Of a DNA stretch of 23,598 nt, positions 1 to 11,339 are shown in pieces (positions within the stretch are counted from its first letter, which is position 1; every line of letters starts with the position of its first letter). Source of the stretch: Mesostigma viride (taxonomy: Eukaryota > Streptophyta > Mesostigmatophyceae > Mesostigmatales > Mesostigmataceae); NCBI GenBank assembly GCA_009746045.1, contig RPFO01000505.1, positions 1 through 23,598 of the forward strand. Reading direction: 5' to 3'. The notes beneath the pieces are model-generated. The model did not search any database and was not told where the DNA came from. It worked only from the letters and a program-made list of their open reading frames with translations. Position numbers and translations under genes: made by a program.

Positions 1-587
1 AGAGCACGAGATAAGCACAAGAGAGAGATATGAGCACAAGAGGAGCGAGATATGAGCACAAGAGGAGCACGAGATGTAAGCACAAGAGGAGCACGAGATA
101 TGAGCACAAGAGGAGCACGAGATATAAGCACAAGAGGAGCACGAGATATGAGCACAAGAGGAGCACGAGATAAGCACAAGAGGAGCACGAGATATAAGCA
201 CAAGAGGAGCACGAGATAAGCACAAGAGGAGCACGAGATTAAGCACAAGAGGAGCAGAGATAAGCACAAGAGGAGCACGAGATATGAGCACAAGAGGAGC
301 ACGAGATATGAGCACAAGAGGAGCACGAGATATAAGCACAAGAGGAGCACAGATGATAGCACAAGAGGAGCACGAGATATGAGCACAAGAGGAGCACGAG
401 ATATGAGCACAAGAGGAGCACGAGATATAAGCACAAGAGGAGCATGAGATTAAGCACAAGAGGAGCACGAGATATAGCACAAGAGGAGCACGAGATATGC
501 ACAAGAGGAGCATGAGATATAAGCACAAGAGGAGCACGAGATGAGCACAAGAGGAGCACGAGATTAAGCACAAGAGGAGCACGAGAT
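1..587 (+). repeat. Left edge of the array, decayed monomers
   Basis: Core damage is concentrated here. There are short deletions near 20-30, 45-50, 255 and 350, and two CpG-to-TpG changes (CATGAG at 443 and 511). The linkers are also unusual: TAA at 240, 451 and 565 is found only here, and AA at 11, 172, 218 and 262 is otherwise rare. Satellite margins often escape homogenisation, which would explain this. Poor consensus at a contig end is the alternative. Confidence 0.8.
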
Positions 588-611
588 ATGAGCACAAGAG
601 GAGCACGAGAT
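588..611 (+). repeat. Reference monomer, M type (24 bp)
   Basis: This is a clean example of the commonest unit: linker ATGA followed by the 20-bp core. The core plus the last linker bases divide into two 11-bp halves, GAGCACAAGAG and GAGCACGAGAT, which match at 9 of 11 positions, with AT left over. The core contains a single T (its last base) and a single CpG (in CACGAG). Other types differ almost only in the linker: I has ATAA, t has ATA, c has AT, g has GA. Confidence 0.95.
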
Positions 612-707
612 ATGAGCACAAGAGGAGCACGAGATATGAGCACAAGAGGAGCACGAGATATGAGCACAAGAGGAGCACGAGATGTAAGCACAAGAGGAGC
701 ACGAGAT

Positions 708-923
708 ATGAGCACAAGAGGAGCACGAGATATAAGCACAAGAGGAGCACGAGATATAAGCACAAGAGGAGCACGAGATATGAGCACAAGAGGAGCACGA
801 GATATAAGCACAAGAGGAGCACGAGATATAAGCACAAGAGGAGCACGAGATATGAGCACAAGAGGAGCACGAGATATAAGCACAAGAGGAGCACGAGATA
901 TAAGCACAAGAGGAGCACGAGAT
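708..923 (+). repeat. Local 72-bp period: monomer order M I I three times
   Basis: Nine consecutive 24-bp monomers follow the order M I I, M I I, M I I, with starts at 708, 780 and 852. Because the cores are identical, the 72-bp period is visible only in the linker (ATGA, ATAA, ATAA). It looks like a small recent multiplication of a three-monomer segment, as expected from slippage or unequal exchange. Confidence 0.75.
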
Positions 924-1825
924 ATGAGCACAAGAGGAGCACGAGATATGAGCACAAGAGGAGCACGAGATATGAGCACAAGAGGAGCACGAGATATAAG
1001 CACAAGAGGAGCACGAGATATGAGCACAAGAGGAGCACGAGATATAAGCACAAGAGGAGCACGAGATATAAGCACAAGAGGAGCACGAGATATGAGCACA
1101 AGAGGAGCACGAGATATAAGCACAAGAGGAGCACGAGATATGAGCACAAGAGGAGCACGAGATATGAGCACAAGAGGAGCACGAGATATAGCACAAGAGG
1201 AGCACGAGATATAAGCACAAGAGGAGCACGAGATATGCACAAGAGGAGCACGAGATATAGCACAAGAGGAGCACGAGATATGAGCACAAGAGGAGCACGA
1301 GATATGAGCACAAGAGGAGCACGAGATATGAGCACAAGAGGAGCACGAGATATAGCACAAGAGGAGCACGAGATATAAGCACAAGAGGAGCACGAGATAT
1401 GAGCACAAGAGGAGCACGAGATATGAGCACAAGAGGAGCACGAGATGTAGCACAAGAGGAGCACGAGATATGAGCACAAGAGGAGCACGAGATATAAGCA
1501 CAAGAGGAGCACGAGATATAAGCACAAGAGGAGCACGAGATATGAGCACAAGAGGAGCACGAGATATGAGCACAAGAGGAGCACGAGATATGAGCACAAG
1601 AGGAGCACGAGATGAGCACAAGAGGAGCACGAGATATGAGCACAAGAGGAGCACGAGATATGAGCACAAGAGGAGCACGAGATATAGCACAAGAGGAGCA
1701 CGAGATGTAAGCACAAGAGGAGCACGAGATATAGCACAAGAGGAGCACGAGATATGAGCACAAGAGGAGCACGAGATATGAGCACAAGAGGAGCACGAGA
1801 TGTAAGCACAAGAGGAGCACGAGAT

Positions 1826-2086
1826 GAAGCACAAGAGGAGCACGAGATATGAGCACAAGAGGAGCACGAGATATGAGCACAAGAGGAGCACGAGATATAA
1901 GCACAGAGGAGCACGAGATATGAGCACAAGAGGAGCACGAGATATGAGCACAAGAGGAGCACGAGATGTAGCACAAGAGGAGCACGAGATATAAGCACAA
2001 GAGGAGCACGAGATATGAGCACAAGAGGAGCACGAGATAAGCACAAGAGGAGCACGAGATGAAGCACAAGAGGAGCACGAGATGAA
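1826..2086 (+). repeat. Cluster of the private GAA linker
   Basis: Three monomers with the linker GAA (23-bp units) lie at 1826, 2061 and 2084. I saw this linker nowhere else, apart from ATGAA at 19113 and 23196. The close spacing indicates that one variant arose once and spread locally by duplication. Between them lies the monomer with a one-base core deletion at 1901-1910. Confidence 0.65.
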
Positions 2087-3221
2087 GCACAAGAGGAGCA
2101 CGAGATATGAGCACAAGAGGAGCACGAGATATGAGCACAAGAGGAGCACGAGATATGAGCACAAGAGGAGCACGAGATATGAGCACAAGAGGAGCACGAG
2201 ATATGAGCACAAGAGGAGCACGAGATATAAGCACAAGAGGAGCACGAGATATAGCACAAGAGGAGCACGAGATATGAGCACAAGAGGAGCACGAGATATA
2301 AGCACAAGAGGAGCACGAGATATAGCACAAGAGGAGCACGAGATATAGCACAAGAGGAGCACGAGATATAAGCACAAGAGGAGCACGAGATATAAGCACA
2401 AGAGGAGCACGAGATATGAGCACAAGAGGAGCACGAGATATGAGCACAAGAGGAGCACGAGATATAAGCACAAGAGGAGCACGAGATATAAGCACAAGAG
2501 GAGCACGAGATATAAGCACAAGAGGAGCACGAGATATGAGCACAAGAGGAGCACGAGATATGAGCACAAGAGGAGCACGAGATATGAGCACAAGAGGAGC
2601 ACGAGATGTAGCACAAGAGGAGCACGAGATATGAGCACAAGAGGAGCACGAGATATGAGCACAAGAGGAGCACGAGATATGAGCACAAGAGGAGCACGAG
2701 ATATAGCACAAGAGGAGCACGAGATATAAGCACAAGAGGAGCACGAGATATGAGCACAAGAGGAGCACGAGATATAGCACAAGAGGAGCACGAGATATGA
2801 GCACAAGAGGAGCACGAGATGAGCACAAGAGGAGCACGAGATATGAGCACAAGAGGAGCACGAGATATGAGCACAAGAGGAGCACGAGATATGAGCACAA
2901 GAGGAGCACGAGATATGAGCACAAGAGGAGCACGAGATGAGCACAAGAGGAGCACGAGATATAGCACAAGAGGAGCACGAGATATAGCACAAGAGGAGCA
3001 CGAGATATGAGCACAAGAGGAGCACGAGATATAGCACAAGAGGAGCACGAGATATGAGCACAAGAGGAGCACGAGATATGAGCACAAGAGGAGCACGAGA
3101 TATGAGCACAAGAGGAGCACGAGATATGAGCACAAGAGGAGCACGAGATATGAGCACAAGAGGAGCACGAGATATGAGCACAAGAGGAGCACGAGATATA
3201 AGCACAAGAGGAGCACGAGAT

Positions 3222-3413
3222 ATGAGCACAAGAGGAGCACGAGATATGAGCACAAGAGGAGCACGAGATATAAGCACAAGAGGAGCACGAGATATAAGCA
3301 CAAGAGGAGCACGAGATATGAGCACAAGAGGAGCACGAGATATGAGCACAAGAGGAGCACGAGATATAAGCACAAGAGGAGCACGAGATATAAGCACAAG
3401 AGGAGCACGAGAT
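3222..3413 (+). repeat. Local 96-bp period: monomer order M M I I twice
   Basis: Eight 24-bp monomers read M M I I, M M I I, starting at 3222 and 3318. They sit in a run that begins with six M units at 3054 and continues M I M I t from 3414. The period shows only in the linkers. Two copies could arise by chance in an M/I-rich stretch, so this is weaker than the 708-923 example. Confidence 0.55.
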
Positions 3414-5622
3414 ATGAGCACAAGAGGAGCACGAGATATAAGCACAAGAGGAGCACGAGATATGAGCACAAGAGGAGCACGAGATATAAGCACAAGAGGA
3501 GCACGAGATATAGCACAAGAGGAGCACGAGATATGAGCACAAGAGGAGCACGAGATATAAGCACAAGAGGAGCACGAGATATGAGCACAAGAGGAGCACG
3601 AGATATGAGCACAAGAGGAGCACGAGATATGAGCACAAGAGGAGCACGAGATATGAGCACAAGAGGAGCACGAGATATGAGCACAAGAGGAGCACGAGAT
3701 ATGAGCACAAGAGGAGCACGAGATATGAGCACAAGAGGAGCACGAGATGAGCACAAGAGGAGCACGAGATATAAGCACAAGAGGAGCACGAGATATGAGC
3801 ACAAGAGGAGCACGAGATAAGCACAAGAGGAGCACGAGATATGAGCACAAGAGGAGCACGAGATATGAGCACAAGAGGAGCACGAGATATGAGCACAAGA
3901 GGAGCACGAGATATGAGCACAAGAGGAGCACGAGATATGAGCACAAGAGGAGCACGAGATATGAGCACAAGAGGAGCACGAGATGTAGCACAAGAGGAGC
4001 ACGAGATATAAGCACAAGAGGAGCACGAGATATGAGCACAAGAGGAGCACGAGATGTAGCACAAGAGGAGCACGAGATATGAGCACAAGAGGAGCACGAG
4101 ATATGAGCACAAGAGGAGCACGAGATGAGCACAAGAGGAGCACGAGATGAGCACAAGAGGAGCACGAGATATAGCACAAGAGGAGCACGAGATATGAGCA
4201 CAAGAGGAGCACGAGATATGAGCACAAGAGGAGCACGAGATATAGCACAAGAGGAGCACGAGATATGAGCACAAGAGGAGCACGAGATATAAGCACAAGA
4301 GGAGCACGAGATGAGCACAAGAGGAGCACGAGATATAGCACAAGAGGAGCACGAGATATGAGCACAAGAGGAGCACGAGATATGAGCACAAGAGGAGCAC
4401 GAGATATGAGCACAAGAGGAGCACGAGATATAAGCACAAGAGGAGCACGAGATATGAGCACAAGAGGAGCACGAGATATGAGCACAAGAGGAGCACGAGA
4501 TATGAGCACAAGAGGAGCACGAGATATAGCACAAGAGGAGCACGAGATATGAGCACAAGAGGAGCACGAGATATGAGCACAAGAGGAGCACGAGATATAA
4601 GCACAAGAGGAGCACGAGATATGAGCACAAGAGGAGCACGAGATGAGCACAAGAGGAGCACGAGATATGAGCACAAGAGGAGCACGAGATATGAGCACAA
4701 GAGGAGCACGAGATATGAGCACAAGAGGAGCACGAGATATGAGCACAAGAGGAGCACGAGATATGAGCACAAGAGGAGCACGAGATATAAGCACAAGAGG
4801 AGCACGAGATATGAGCACAAGAGGAGCACGAGATATGAGCACAAGAGGAGCACGAGATATGAGCACAAGAGGAGCACGAGATATAAGCACAAGAGGAGCA
4901 CGAGATATGAGCACAAGAGGAGCACGAGATATGAGCACAAGAGGAGCACGAGATATGAGCACAAGAGGAGCACGAGATATGAGCACAAGAGGAGCACGAG
5001 ATATGAGCACAAGAGGAGCACGAGATATGAGCACAAGAGGAGCACGAGATATGAGCACAAGAGGAGCACGAGATATAAGCACAAGAGGAGCACGAGATAT
5101 GAGCACAAGAGGAGCACGAGATATGAGCACAAGAGGAGCACGAGATATGAGCACAAGAGGAGCACGAGATGTAAGCACAAGAGGAGCGCGAGATATAAGC
5201 ACAAGAGGAGCACGAGATATGAGCACAAGAGGAGCACGAGATGTAGCACAAGAGGAGCACGAGATATGAGCACAAGAGGAGCACGAGATATAGCACAAGA
5301 GGAGCACGAGATATGAGCACAAGAGGAGCACGAGATATGAGCACAAGAGGAGCACGAGATATAAGCACAAGAGGAGCACGAGATATGAGCACAAGAGGAG
5401 CACGAGATATAGCACAAGAGGAGCACGAGATATAAGCACAAGAGGAGCACGAGATATGAGCACAAGAGGAGCACGAGATATGAGCACAAGAGGAGCACGA
5501 GATATAAGCACAAGAGGAGCACGAGATATGAGCACAAGAGGAGCACGAGATATAGCACAAGAGGAGCACGAGATATGAGCACAAGAGGAGCACGAGATAT
5601 AAGCACAAGAGGAGCACGAGAT

Positions 5623-6027
5623 ATGAGCACAAGAGGAGCACGAGATATGAGCACAAGAGGAGCACGAGATATAAGCACAAGAGGAGCACGAGATATGAGC
5701 ACAAGAGGAGCACGAGATATAAGCACAAGAGGAGCACGAGATATAAGCACAAGAGGAGCACGAGATATGAGCACAAGAGGAGCACGAGATATGAGCACAA
5801 GAGGAGCACGAGATGAGCACAAGAGGAGCACGAGATATAAGCACAAGAGGAGCACGAGATATGAGCACAAGAGGAGCACGAGATATGAGCACAAGAGGAG
5901 CACGAGATATGAGCACAAGAGGAGCACGAGATATAAGCACAAGAGGAGCACGAGATATAGCACAAGAGGAGCACGAGATATGAGCACAAGAGGAGCACGA
6001 GATATAAGCACAAGAGGAGCACGAGAT
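5623..6027 (+). repeat. 405-bp segment duplicated exactly at 8549-8953
   Basis: Seventeen monomers read M2 I M I2 M2 g I M3 I t M I. The same order occurs at 8549-8953, and the lengths agree, so the two segments should be base-for-base identical at an offset of 2,926 bp. The matching g (5815 and 8741) and t units make chance agreement unlikely. The next monomer differs (t here, M in the copy). Confidence 0.85.
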
Positions 6028-6407
6028 ATAGCACAAGAGGAGCACGAGATATAAGCACAAGAGGAGCACGAGATATAAGCACAAGAGGAGCACGAGATAT
6101 AAGCACAAGAGGAGCACGAGATATAGCACAAGAGGAGCACGAGATATGAGCACAAGAGGAGCACGAGATATAAGCACAAGAGGAGCACGAGATATAAGCA
6201 CAAGAGGAGCACGAGATATGAGCACAAGAGGAGCACGAGATATAGCACAAGAGGAGCACGAGATATGAGCACAAGAGGAGCACGAGATATGAGCACAAGA
6301 GGAGCACGAGATATAAGCACAAGAGGAGCACGAGATATAAGCACAAGAGGAGCACGAGATATGAGCACAAGAGGAGCACGAGATATAGCACAAGAGGAGC
6401 ACGAGAT

Positions 6408-6804
6408 ATAAGCACAAGAGGAGCACGAGATATGAGCACAAGAGGAGCACGAGATATGAGCACAAGAGGAGCACGAGATATGCACAAGAGGAGCACGAGA
6501 TATAAGCACAAGAGGAGCACGAGATGTAGCACAAGAGGAGCACGAGATGAGCACAAGAGGAGCACGAGATATGAGCACAAGAGGAGCACGAGATATGAGC
6601 ACAAGAGGAGCACGAGATATAAGCACAAGAGGAGCACGAGATATGAGCACAAGAGGAGCACGAGATGAGCACAAGAGGAGCACGAGATGAGCACAAGAGG
6701 AGCACGAGATGAGCACAAGAGGAGCACGAGATATGAGCACAAGAGGAGCACGAGATATGAGCACAAGAGGAGCACGAGATATGAGCACAAGAGGAGCACG
6801 AGAT
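6408..6804 (+). repeat. 397-bp segment repeated at 9216-9612, preceding a head block
   Basis: The order is I M2 c I v g M2 I M g3 M3. The counterpart at 9216 is I M2 c I, a zero-length linker, v, M2 I M g2 M4. In register 14 of 17 monomers agree, including the rare c and neighbouring g units. Both copies run directly into a block starting I I (6805 and 9613). This is the tail end of the super-repeat. Confidence 0.8.
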
Positions 6805-7802
6805 ATAAGCACAAGAGGAGCACGAGATATAAGCACAAGAGGAGCACGAGATATGAGCACAAGAGGAGCACGAGATATGAGCACAAGAGGAGCACGAGAT
6901 ATGAGCACAAGAGGAGCACGAGATATGAGCACAAGAGGAGCACGAGATATGAGCACAAGAGGAGCACGAGATATGAGCACAAGAGGAGCACGAGATATGA
7001 GCACAAGAGGAGCACGAGATATGAGCACAAGAGGAGCACGAGATATGAGCACAAGAGGAGCACGAGATATGAGCACAAGAGGAGCACGAGATATAGCACA
7101 AGAGGAGCACGAGATATGAGCACAAGAGGAGCACGAGATATGAGCACAAGAGGAGCACGAGATATGAGCACAAGAGGAGCACGAGATATGAGCACAAGAG
7201 GAGCACGAGATATGAGCACAAGAGGAGCACGAGATATAGCACAAGAGGAGCACGAGATATAAGCACAAGAGGAGCACGAGATATGAGCACAAGAGGAGCA
7301 CGAGATATGAGCACAAGAGGAGCACGAGATATGAGCACAAGAGGAGCACGAGATATGAGCACAAGAGGAGCACGAGATATAAGCACAAGAGGAGCACGAG
7401 ATATGAGCACAAGAGGAGCACGAGATATGAGCACAAGAGGAGCACGAGATATGAGCACAAGAGGAGCACGAGATAGCACAAGAGGAGCACGAGATATGAG
7501 CACAAGAGGAGCACGAGATATAAGCACAAGAGGAGCACGAGATATGAGCACAAGAGGAGCACGAGATATAAGCACAAGAGGAGCACGAGATATGAGCACA
7601 AGAGGAGCACGAGATATGAGCACAAGAGGAGCACGAGATATGAGCACAAGAGGAGCACGAGATATGAGCACAAGAGGAGCACGAGATATGCACAAGAGGA
7701 GCACGAGATATGAGCACAAGAGGAGCACGAGATATAGCACAAGAGGAGCACGAGATATAAGCACAAGAGGAGCACGAGATATGCACAAGAGGAGCACGAG
7801 AT
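6805..7802 (+). repeat. Head block A, 42 monomers, 998 bp
   Basis: Order: I2 M10 t M5 t I M4 I M3 a M I M I M4 c M t I c. Compared monomer by monomer with block 11934-12934 (also 42 monomers), 38 of 42 linkers are the same. The four differences (t/M, a/t, I/t, c/t) predict a net length difference of 3 bp, which is what the coordinates give (998 against 1,001). The 13-monomer end, M I M I M4 and so on to the final c, also matches the block at 9613 at 11 of 13. Confidence 0.88.
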
Positions 7803-8359
7803 AGCACAAGAGGAGCACGAGATATGAGCACAAGAGGAGCACGAGATGAGCACAAGAGGAGCACGAGATATAAGCACAAGAGGAGCACGAGATATAGCAC
7901 AAGAGGAGCACGAGATATAGCACAAGAGGAGCACGAGATATGAGCACAAGAGGAGCACGAGATGTAGCACAAGAGGAGCACGAGATGTAGCACAAGAGGA
8001 GCACGAGATATGAGCACAAGAGGAGCACGAGATATGAGCACAAGAGGAGCACGAGATAGCACAAGAGGAGCACGAGATATGAGCACAAGAGGAGCACGAG
8101 ATATGAGCACAAGAGGAGCACGAGATATAAGCACAAGAGGAGCACGAGATATGAGCACAAGAGGAGCACGAGATGTAGCACAAGAGGAGCACGAGATATA
8201 GCACAAGAGGAGCACGAGATATAGCACAAGAGGAGCACGAGATATAGCACAAGAGGAGCACGAGATATAGCACAAGAGGAGCACGAGATATGAGCACAAG
8301 AGGAGCACGAGATATGCACAAGAGGAGCACGAGATATGAGCACAAGAGGAGCACGAGAT
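7803..8359 (+). repeat. Second block of copy 1, 24 monomers
   Basis: Order: a M g I t2 M v2 M2 a M2 I M v t4 M c M. It directly follows head A. In register with 10780-11339 it agrees at 18 of 24 monomers, including the paired t units, the v at position 17 and the closing M c M. Against 18558-19112 it agrees at 12 of 24 with no gap. Most mismatches fall at the same few positions (1, 3, 8, 12, 13). Confidence 0.8.
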
Positions 8360-8548
8360 GAGCACAAGAGGAGCACGAGATATGAGCACAAGAGGAGCAC
8401 GAGATATGAGCACAAGAGGAGCACGAGATATAAGCACAAGAGGAGCACGAGATATGAGCACAAGAGGAGCACGAGATGTAGCACAAGAGGAGCACGAGAT
8501 ATGAGCACAAGAGGAGCACGAGATATGAGCACAAGAGGAGCACGAGAT

Positions 8549-8953
8549 ATGAGCACAAGAGGAGCACGAGATATGAGCACAAGAGGAGCACGAGATATAA
8601 GCACAAGAGGAGCACGAGATATGAGCACAAGAGGAGCACGAGATATAAGCACAAGAGGAGCACGAGATATAAGCACAAGAGGAGCACGAGATATGAGCAC
8701 AAGAGGAGCACGAGATATGAGCACAAGAGGAGCACGAGATGAGCACAAGAGGAGCACGAGATATAAGCACAAGAGGAGCACGAGATATGAGCACAAGAGG
8801 AGCACGAGATATGAGCACAAGAGGAGCACGAGATATGAGCACAAGAGGAGCACGAGATATAAGCACAAGAGGAGCACGAGATATAGCACAAGAGGAGCAC
8901 GAGATATGAGCACAAGAGGAGCACGAGATATAAGCACAAGAGGAGCACGAGAT
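8549..8953 (+). repeat. Second copy of the 405-bp segment at 5623-6027
   Basis: It has the same 17-monomer order as 5623-6027, with g at 8741. Downstream, 11 monomers separate it from the 9216 segment, against 16 monomers in the earlier copy. This five-monomer difference accounts for the change of offset from 2,926 to 2,808 bp between the two matched pairs, as expected from insertion or deletion of whole monomers. Confidence 0.85.
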
Positions 8954-9215
8954 ATGAGCACAAGAGGAGCACGAGATATAAGCACAAGAGGAGCACGAGA
9001 TATGAGCACAAGAGGAGCACGAGATATAAGCACAAGAGGAGCACGAGATATAAGCACAAGAGGAGCACGAGATATGAGCACAAGAGGAGCACGAGATATA
9101 GCACAAGAGGAGCACGAGATATAAGCACAAGAGGAGCACGAGATATGAGCACAAGAGGAGCACGAGATATAGCACAAGAGGAGCACGAGATATGAGCACA
9201 AGAGGAGCACGAGAT

Positions 9216-9612
9216 ATAAGCACAAGAGGAGCACGAGATATGAGCACAAGAGGAGCACGAGATATGAGCACAAGAGGAGCACGAGATATGCACAAGAGGA
9301 GCACGAGATATAAGCACAAGAGGAGCACGAGATGCACAAGAGGAGCACGAGATGTAGCACAAGAGGAGCACGAGATATGAGCACAAGAGGAGCACGAGAT
9401 ATGAGCACAAGAGGAGCACGAGATATAAGCACAAGAGGAGCACGAGATATGAGCACAAGAGGAGCACGAGATGAGCACAAGAGGAGCACGAGATGAGCAC
9501 AAGAGGAGCACGAGATATGAGCACAAGAGGAGCACGAGATATGAGCACAAGAGGAGCACGAGATATGAGCACAAGAGGAGCACGAGATATGAGCACAAGA
9601 GGAGCACGAGAT
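9216..9612 (+). repeat. Second copy of the 397-bp tail segment; contains a zero-linker monomer
   Basis: Order: I M2 c I, zero linker, v M2 I M g2 M4. It matches 6408-6804 at 14 of 17 monomers. At 9333/9334 two cores abut directly (GAT followed by GCAC), giving a 20-bp unit, the shortest intact monomer I found. It leads straight into the I I start at 9613. Confidence 0.8.
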
Positions 9613-10779
9613 ATAAGCACAAGAGGAGCACGAGATATAAGCACAAGAGGAGCACGAGATATGAGCACAAGAGGAGCACGAGATATGAGCACAAGAGGAG
9701 CACGAGATATGAGCACAAGAGGAGCACGAGATATAAGCACAAGAGGAGCACGAGATATGAGCACAAGAGGAGCACGAGATATGAGCACAAGAGGAGCACG
9801 AGATATGAGCACAAGAGGAGCACGAGATATGAGCACAAGAGGAGCACGAGATATGAGCACAAGAGGAGCACGAGATATGAGCACAAGAGGAGCACGAGAT
9901 ATAGCACAAGAGGAGCACGAGATATGAGCACAAGAGGAGCACGAGATATGAGCACAAGAGGAGCACGAGATATGAGCACAAGAGGAGCACGAGATATGAG
10001 CACAAGAGGAGCACGAGATATGAGCACAAGAGGAGCACGAGATATGAGCACAAGAGGAGCACGAGATATAAGCACAAGAGGAGCACGAGATATGAGCACA
10101 AGAGGAGCACGAGATATGAGCACAAGAGGAGCACGAGATATGAGCACAAGAGGAGCACGAGATATGAGCACAAGAGGAGCACGAGATATGAGCACAAGAG
10201 GAGCACGAGATATGCACAAGAGGAGCACGAGATATAAGCACAAGAGGAGCACGAGATATGAGCACAAGAGGAGCACGAGATATGAGCACAAGAGGAGCAC
10301 GAGATATGAGCACAAGAGGAGCACGAGATATAAGCACAAGAGGAGCACGAGATATAGCACAAGAGGAGCACGAGATATAAGCACAAGAGGAGCACGAGAT
10401 ATGAGCACAAGAGGAGCACGAGATATGAGCACAAGAGGAGCACGAGATATGCACAAGAGGAGCACGAGATATGAGCACAAGAGGAGCACGAGATATAAGC
10501 ACAAGAGGAGCACGAGATATGAGCACAAGAGGAGCACGAGATATAAGCACAAGAGGAGCACGAGATATGAGCACAAGAGGAGCACGAGATATGAGCACAA
10601 GAGGAGCACGAGATATGAGCACAAGAGGAGCACGAGATATGAGCACAAGAGGAGCACGAGATATAGCACAAGAGGAGCACGAGATATGAGCACAAGAGGA
10701 GCACGAGATATAAGCACAAGAGGAGCACGAGATATAAGCACAAGAGGAGCACGAGATATGCACAAGAGGAGCACGAGAT
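9613..10779 (+). repeat. Head block C, 49 monomers, 1,167 bp
   Basis: Order: I2 M3 I M6 t M6 I M5 c I M3 I t I M2 c M I M I M4 t M I2 c. The first 24 monomers match block A at 22 of 24 and the last 13 at 11 of 13. Between these anchors it has 12 monomers where A has 5, so it carries a seven-monomer internal expansion. It shares with block D (17276) the I at position 6. Confidence 0.82.
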
Positions 10780-11339
10780 AGCACAAGAGGAGCACGAGAT
10801 ATGAGCACAAGAGGAGCACGAGATATAGCACAAGAGGAGCACGAGATATGAGCACAAGAGGAGCACGAGATATAGCACAAGAGGAGCACGAGATATAGCA
10901 CAAGAGGAGCACGAGATATGAGCACAAGAGGAGCACGAGATGTATGCACAAGAGGAGCACGAGATGTAGCACAAGAGGAGCACGAGATATGAGCACAAGA
11001 GGAGCACGAGATATGAGCACAAGAGGAGCACGAGATATGCACAAGAGGAGCACGAGATGTAGCACAAGAGGAGCACGAGATATGAGCACAAGAGGAGCAC
11101 GAGATATAAGCACAAGAGGAGCACGAGATATGAGCACAAGAGGAGCACGAGATGTAGCACAAGAGGAGCACGAGATATAGCACAAGAGGAGCACGAGATA
11201 TGAGCACAAGAGGAGCACGAGATATAGCACAAGAGGAGCACGAGATATAGCACAAGAGGAGCACGAGATATGAGCACAAGAGGAGCACGAGATATGCACA
11301 AGAGGAGCACGAGATATGAGCACAAGAGGAGCACGAGAT
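10780..11339 (+). repeat. Second block of copy 2, 24 monomers
   Basis: Order: a M t M t2 M GTAT v M2 c v M I M v t M t2 M c M. It agrees with 7803-8359 at 18 of 24 in perfect register. The rare GTAT linker at 10942 sits at position 8, where copy 1 has v (GTA) and copy 4 has ATAT. Confidence 0.8.

Larger units (their letters stand above)
588..4762 (+). repeat. Left interior of the array, mostly M and I monomers
   Basis: Cores are almost perfect; the one deviation I saw is a lost A in the monomer at 1901-1910. Linkers are mainly ATGA and ATAA, with modest numbers of ATA, GTA and GA. Local short periods are visible (708-923 and 3222-3413), and a private linker type clusters at 1826-2086. I could not place this stretch in register with the super-repeats further right, although a run reading M I M I t near 3414-3530 resembles part of their heads. 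No gene or other element is seen. Confidence 0.85.
4763..6804 (+). repeat. Probable diverged, shortened super-repeat upstream of the clear series
   Basis: From 4643 the order is g M5 I M3 I M7 I. It matches 16 of 18 monomers in register with g M4 I2 M3 I M6 t at the junction around 9495-9923. This places a head-like start at 4763. The stretch then reaches two segments (5623-6027 and 6408-6804) that recur at 8549-8953 and 9216-9612, the end of the next super-repeat. The middle differs from later copies, and at 2,042 bp it is shorter. A core substitution (A to G) lies at 5188. Confidence 0.55.
6805..9612 (+). repeat. Super-repeat copy 1 (2,808 bp)
   Basis: This copy runs from one I I head start to the next. 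Order: head of 42 monomers (6805-7802), second block of 24 (7803-8359), then a tail that includes g M2 I M v M4, the duplicated segment at 8549-8953 and the segment at 9216-9612. Four t units in a row lie at 8198-8289. Every core is intact. Boundaries are my choice of phase; the period, not the start point, is what the sequence shows. Confidence 0.75.

Noticed and set aside
4549-5316. Plus-strand frames encoding an octapeptide repeat (MSTRGARD, or KHKRSTRY/EHKRSTRY in the next frame)
   Set aside because: The 24-bp units are a multiple of three, so runs of M and I units read as an octapeptide repeat. A t, v, c or g unit shifts the frame, and such frames soon close at a linker-derived stop. Overlapping plus frames are open at the same time, and none has a unique start or end.
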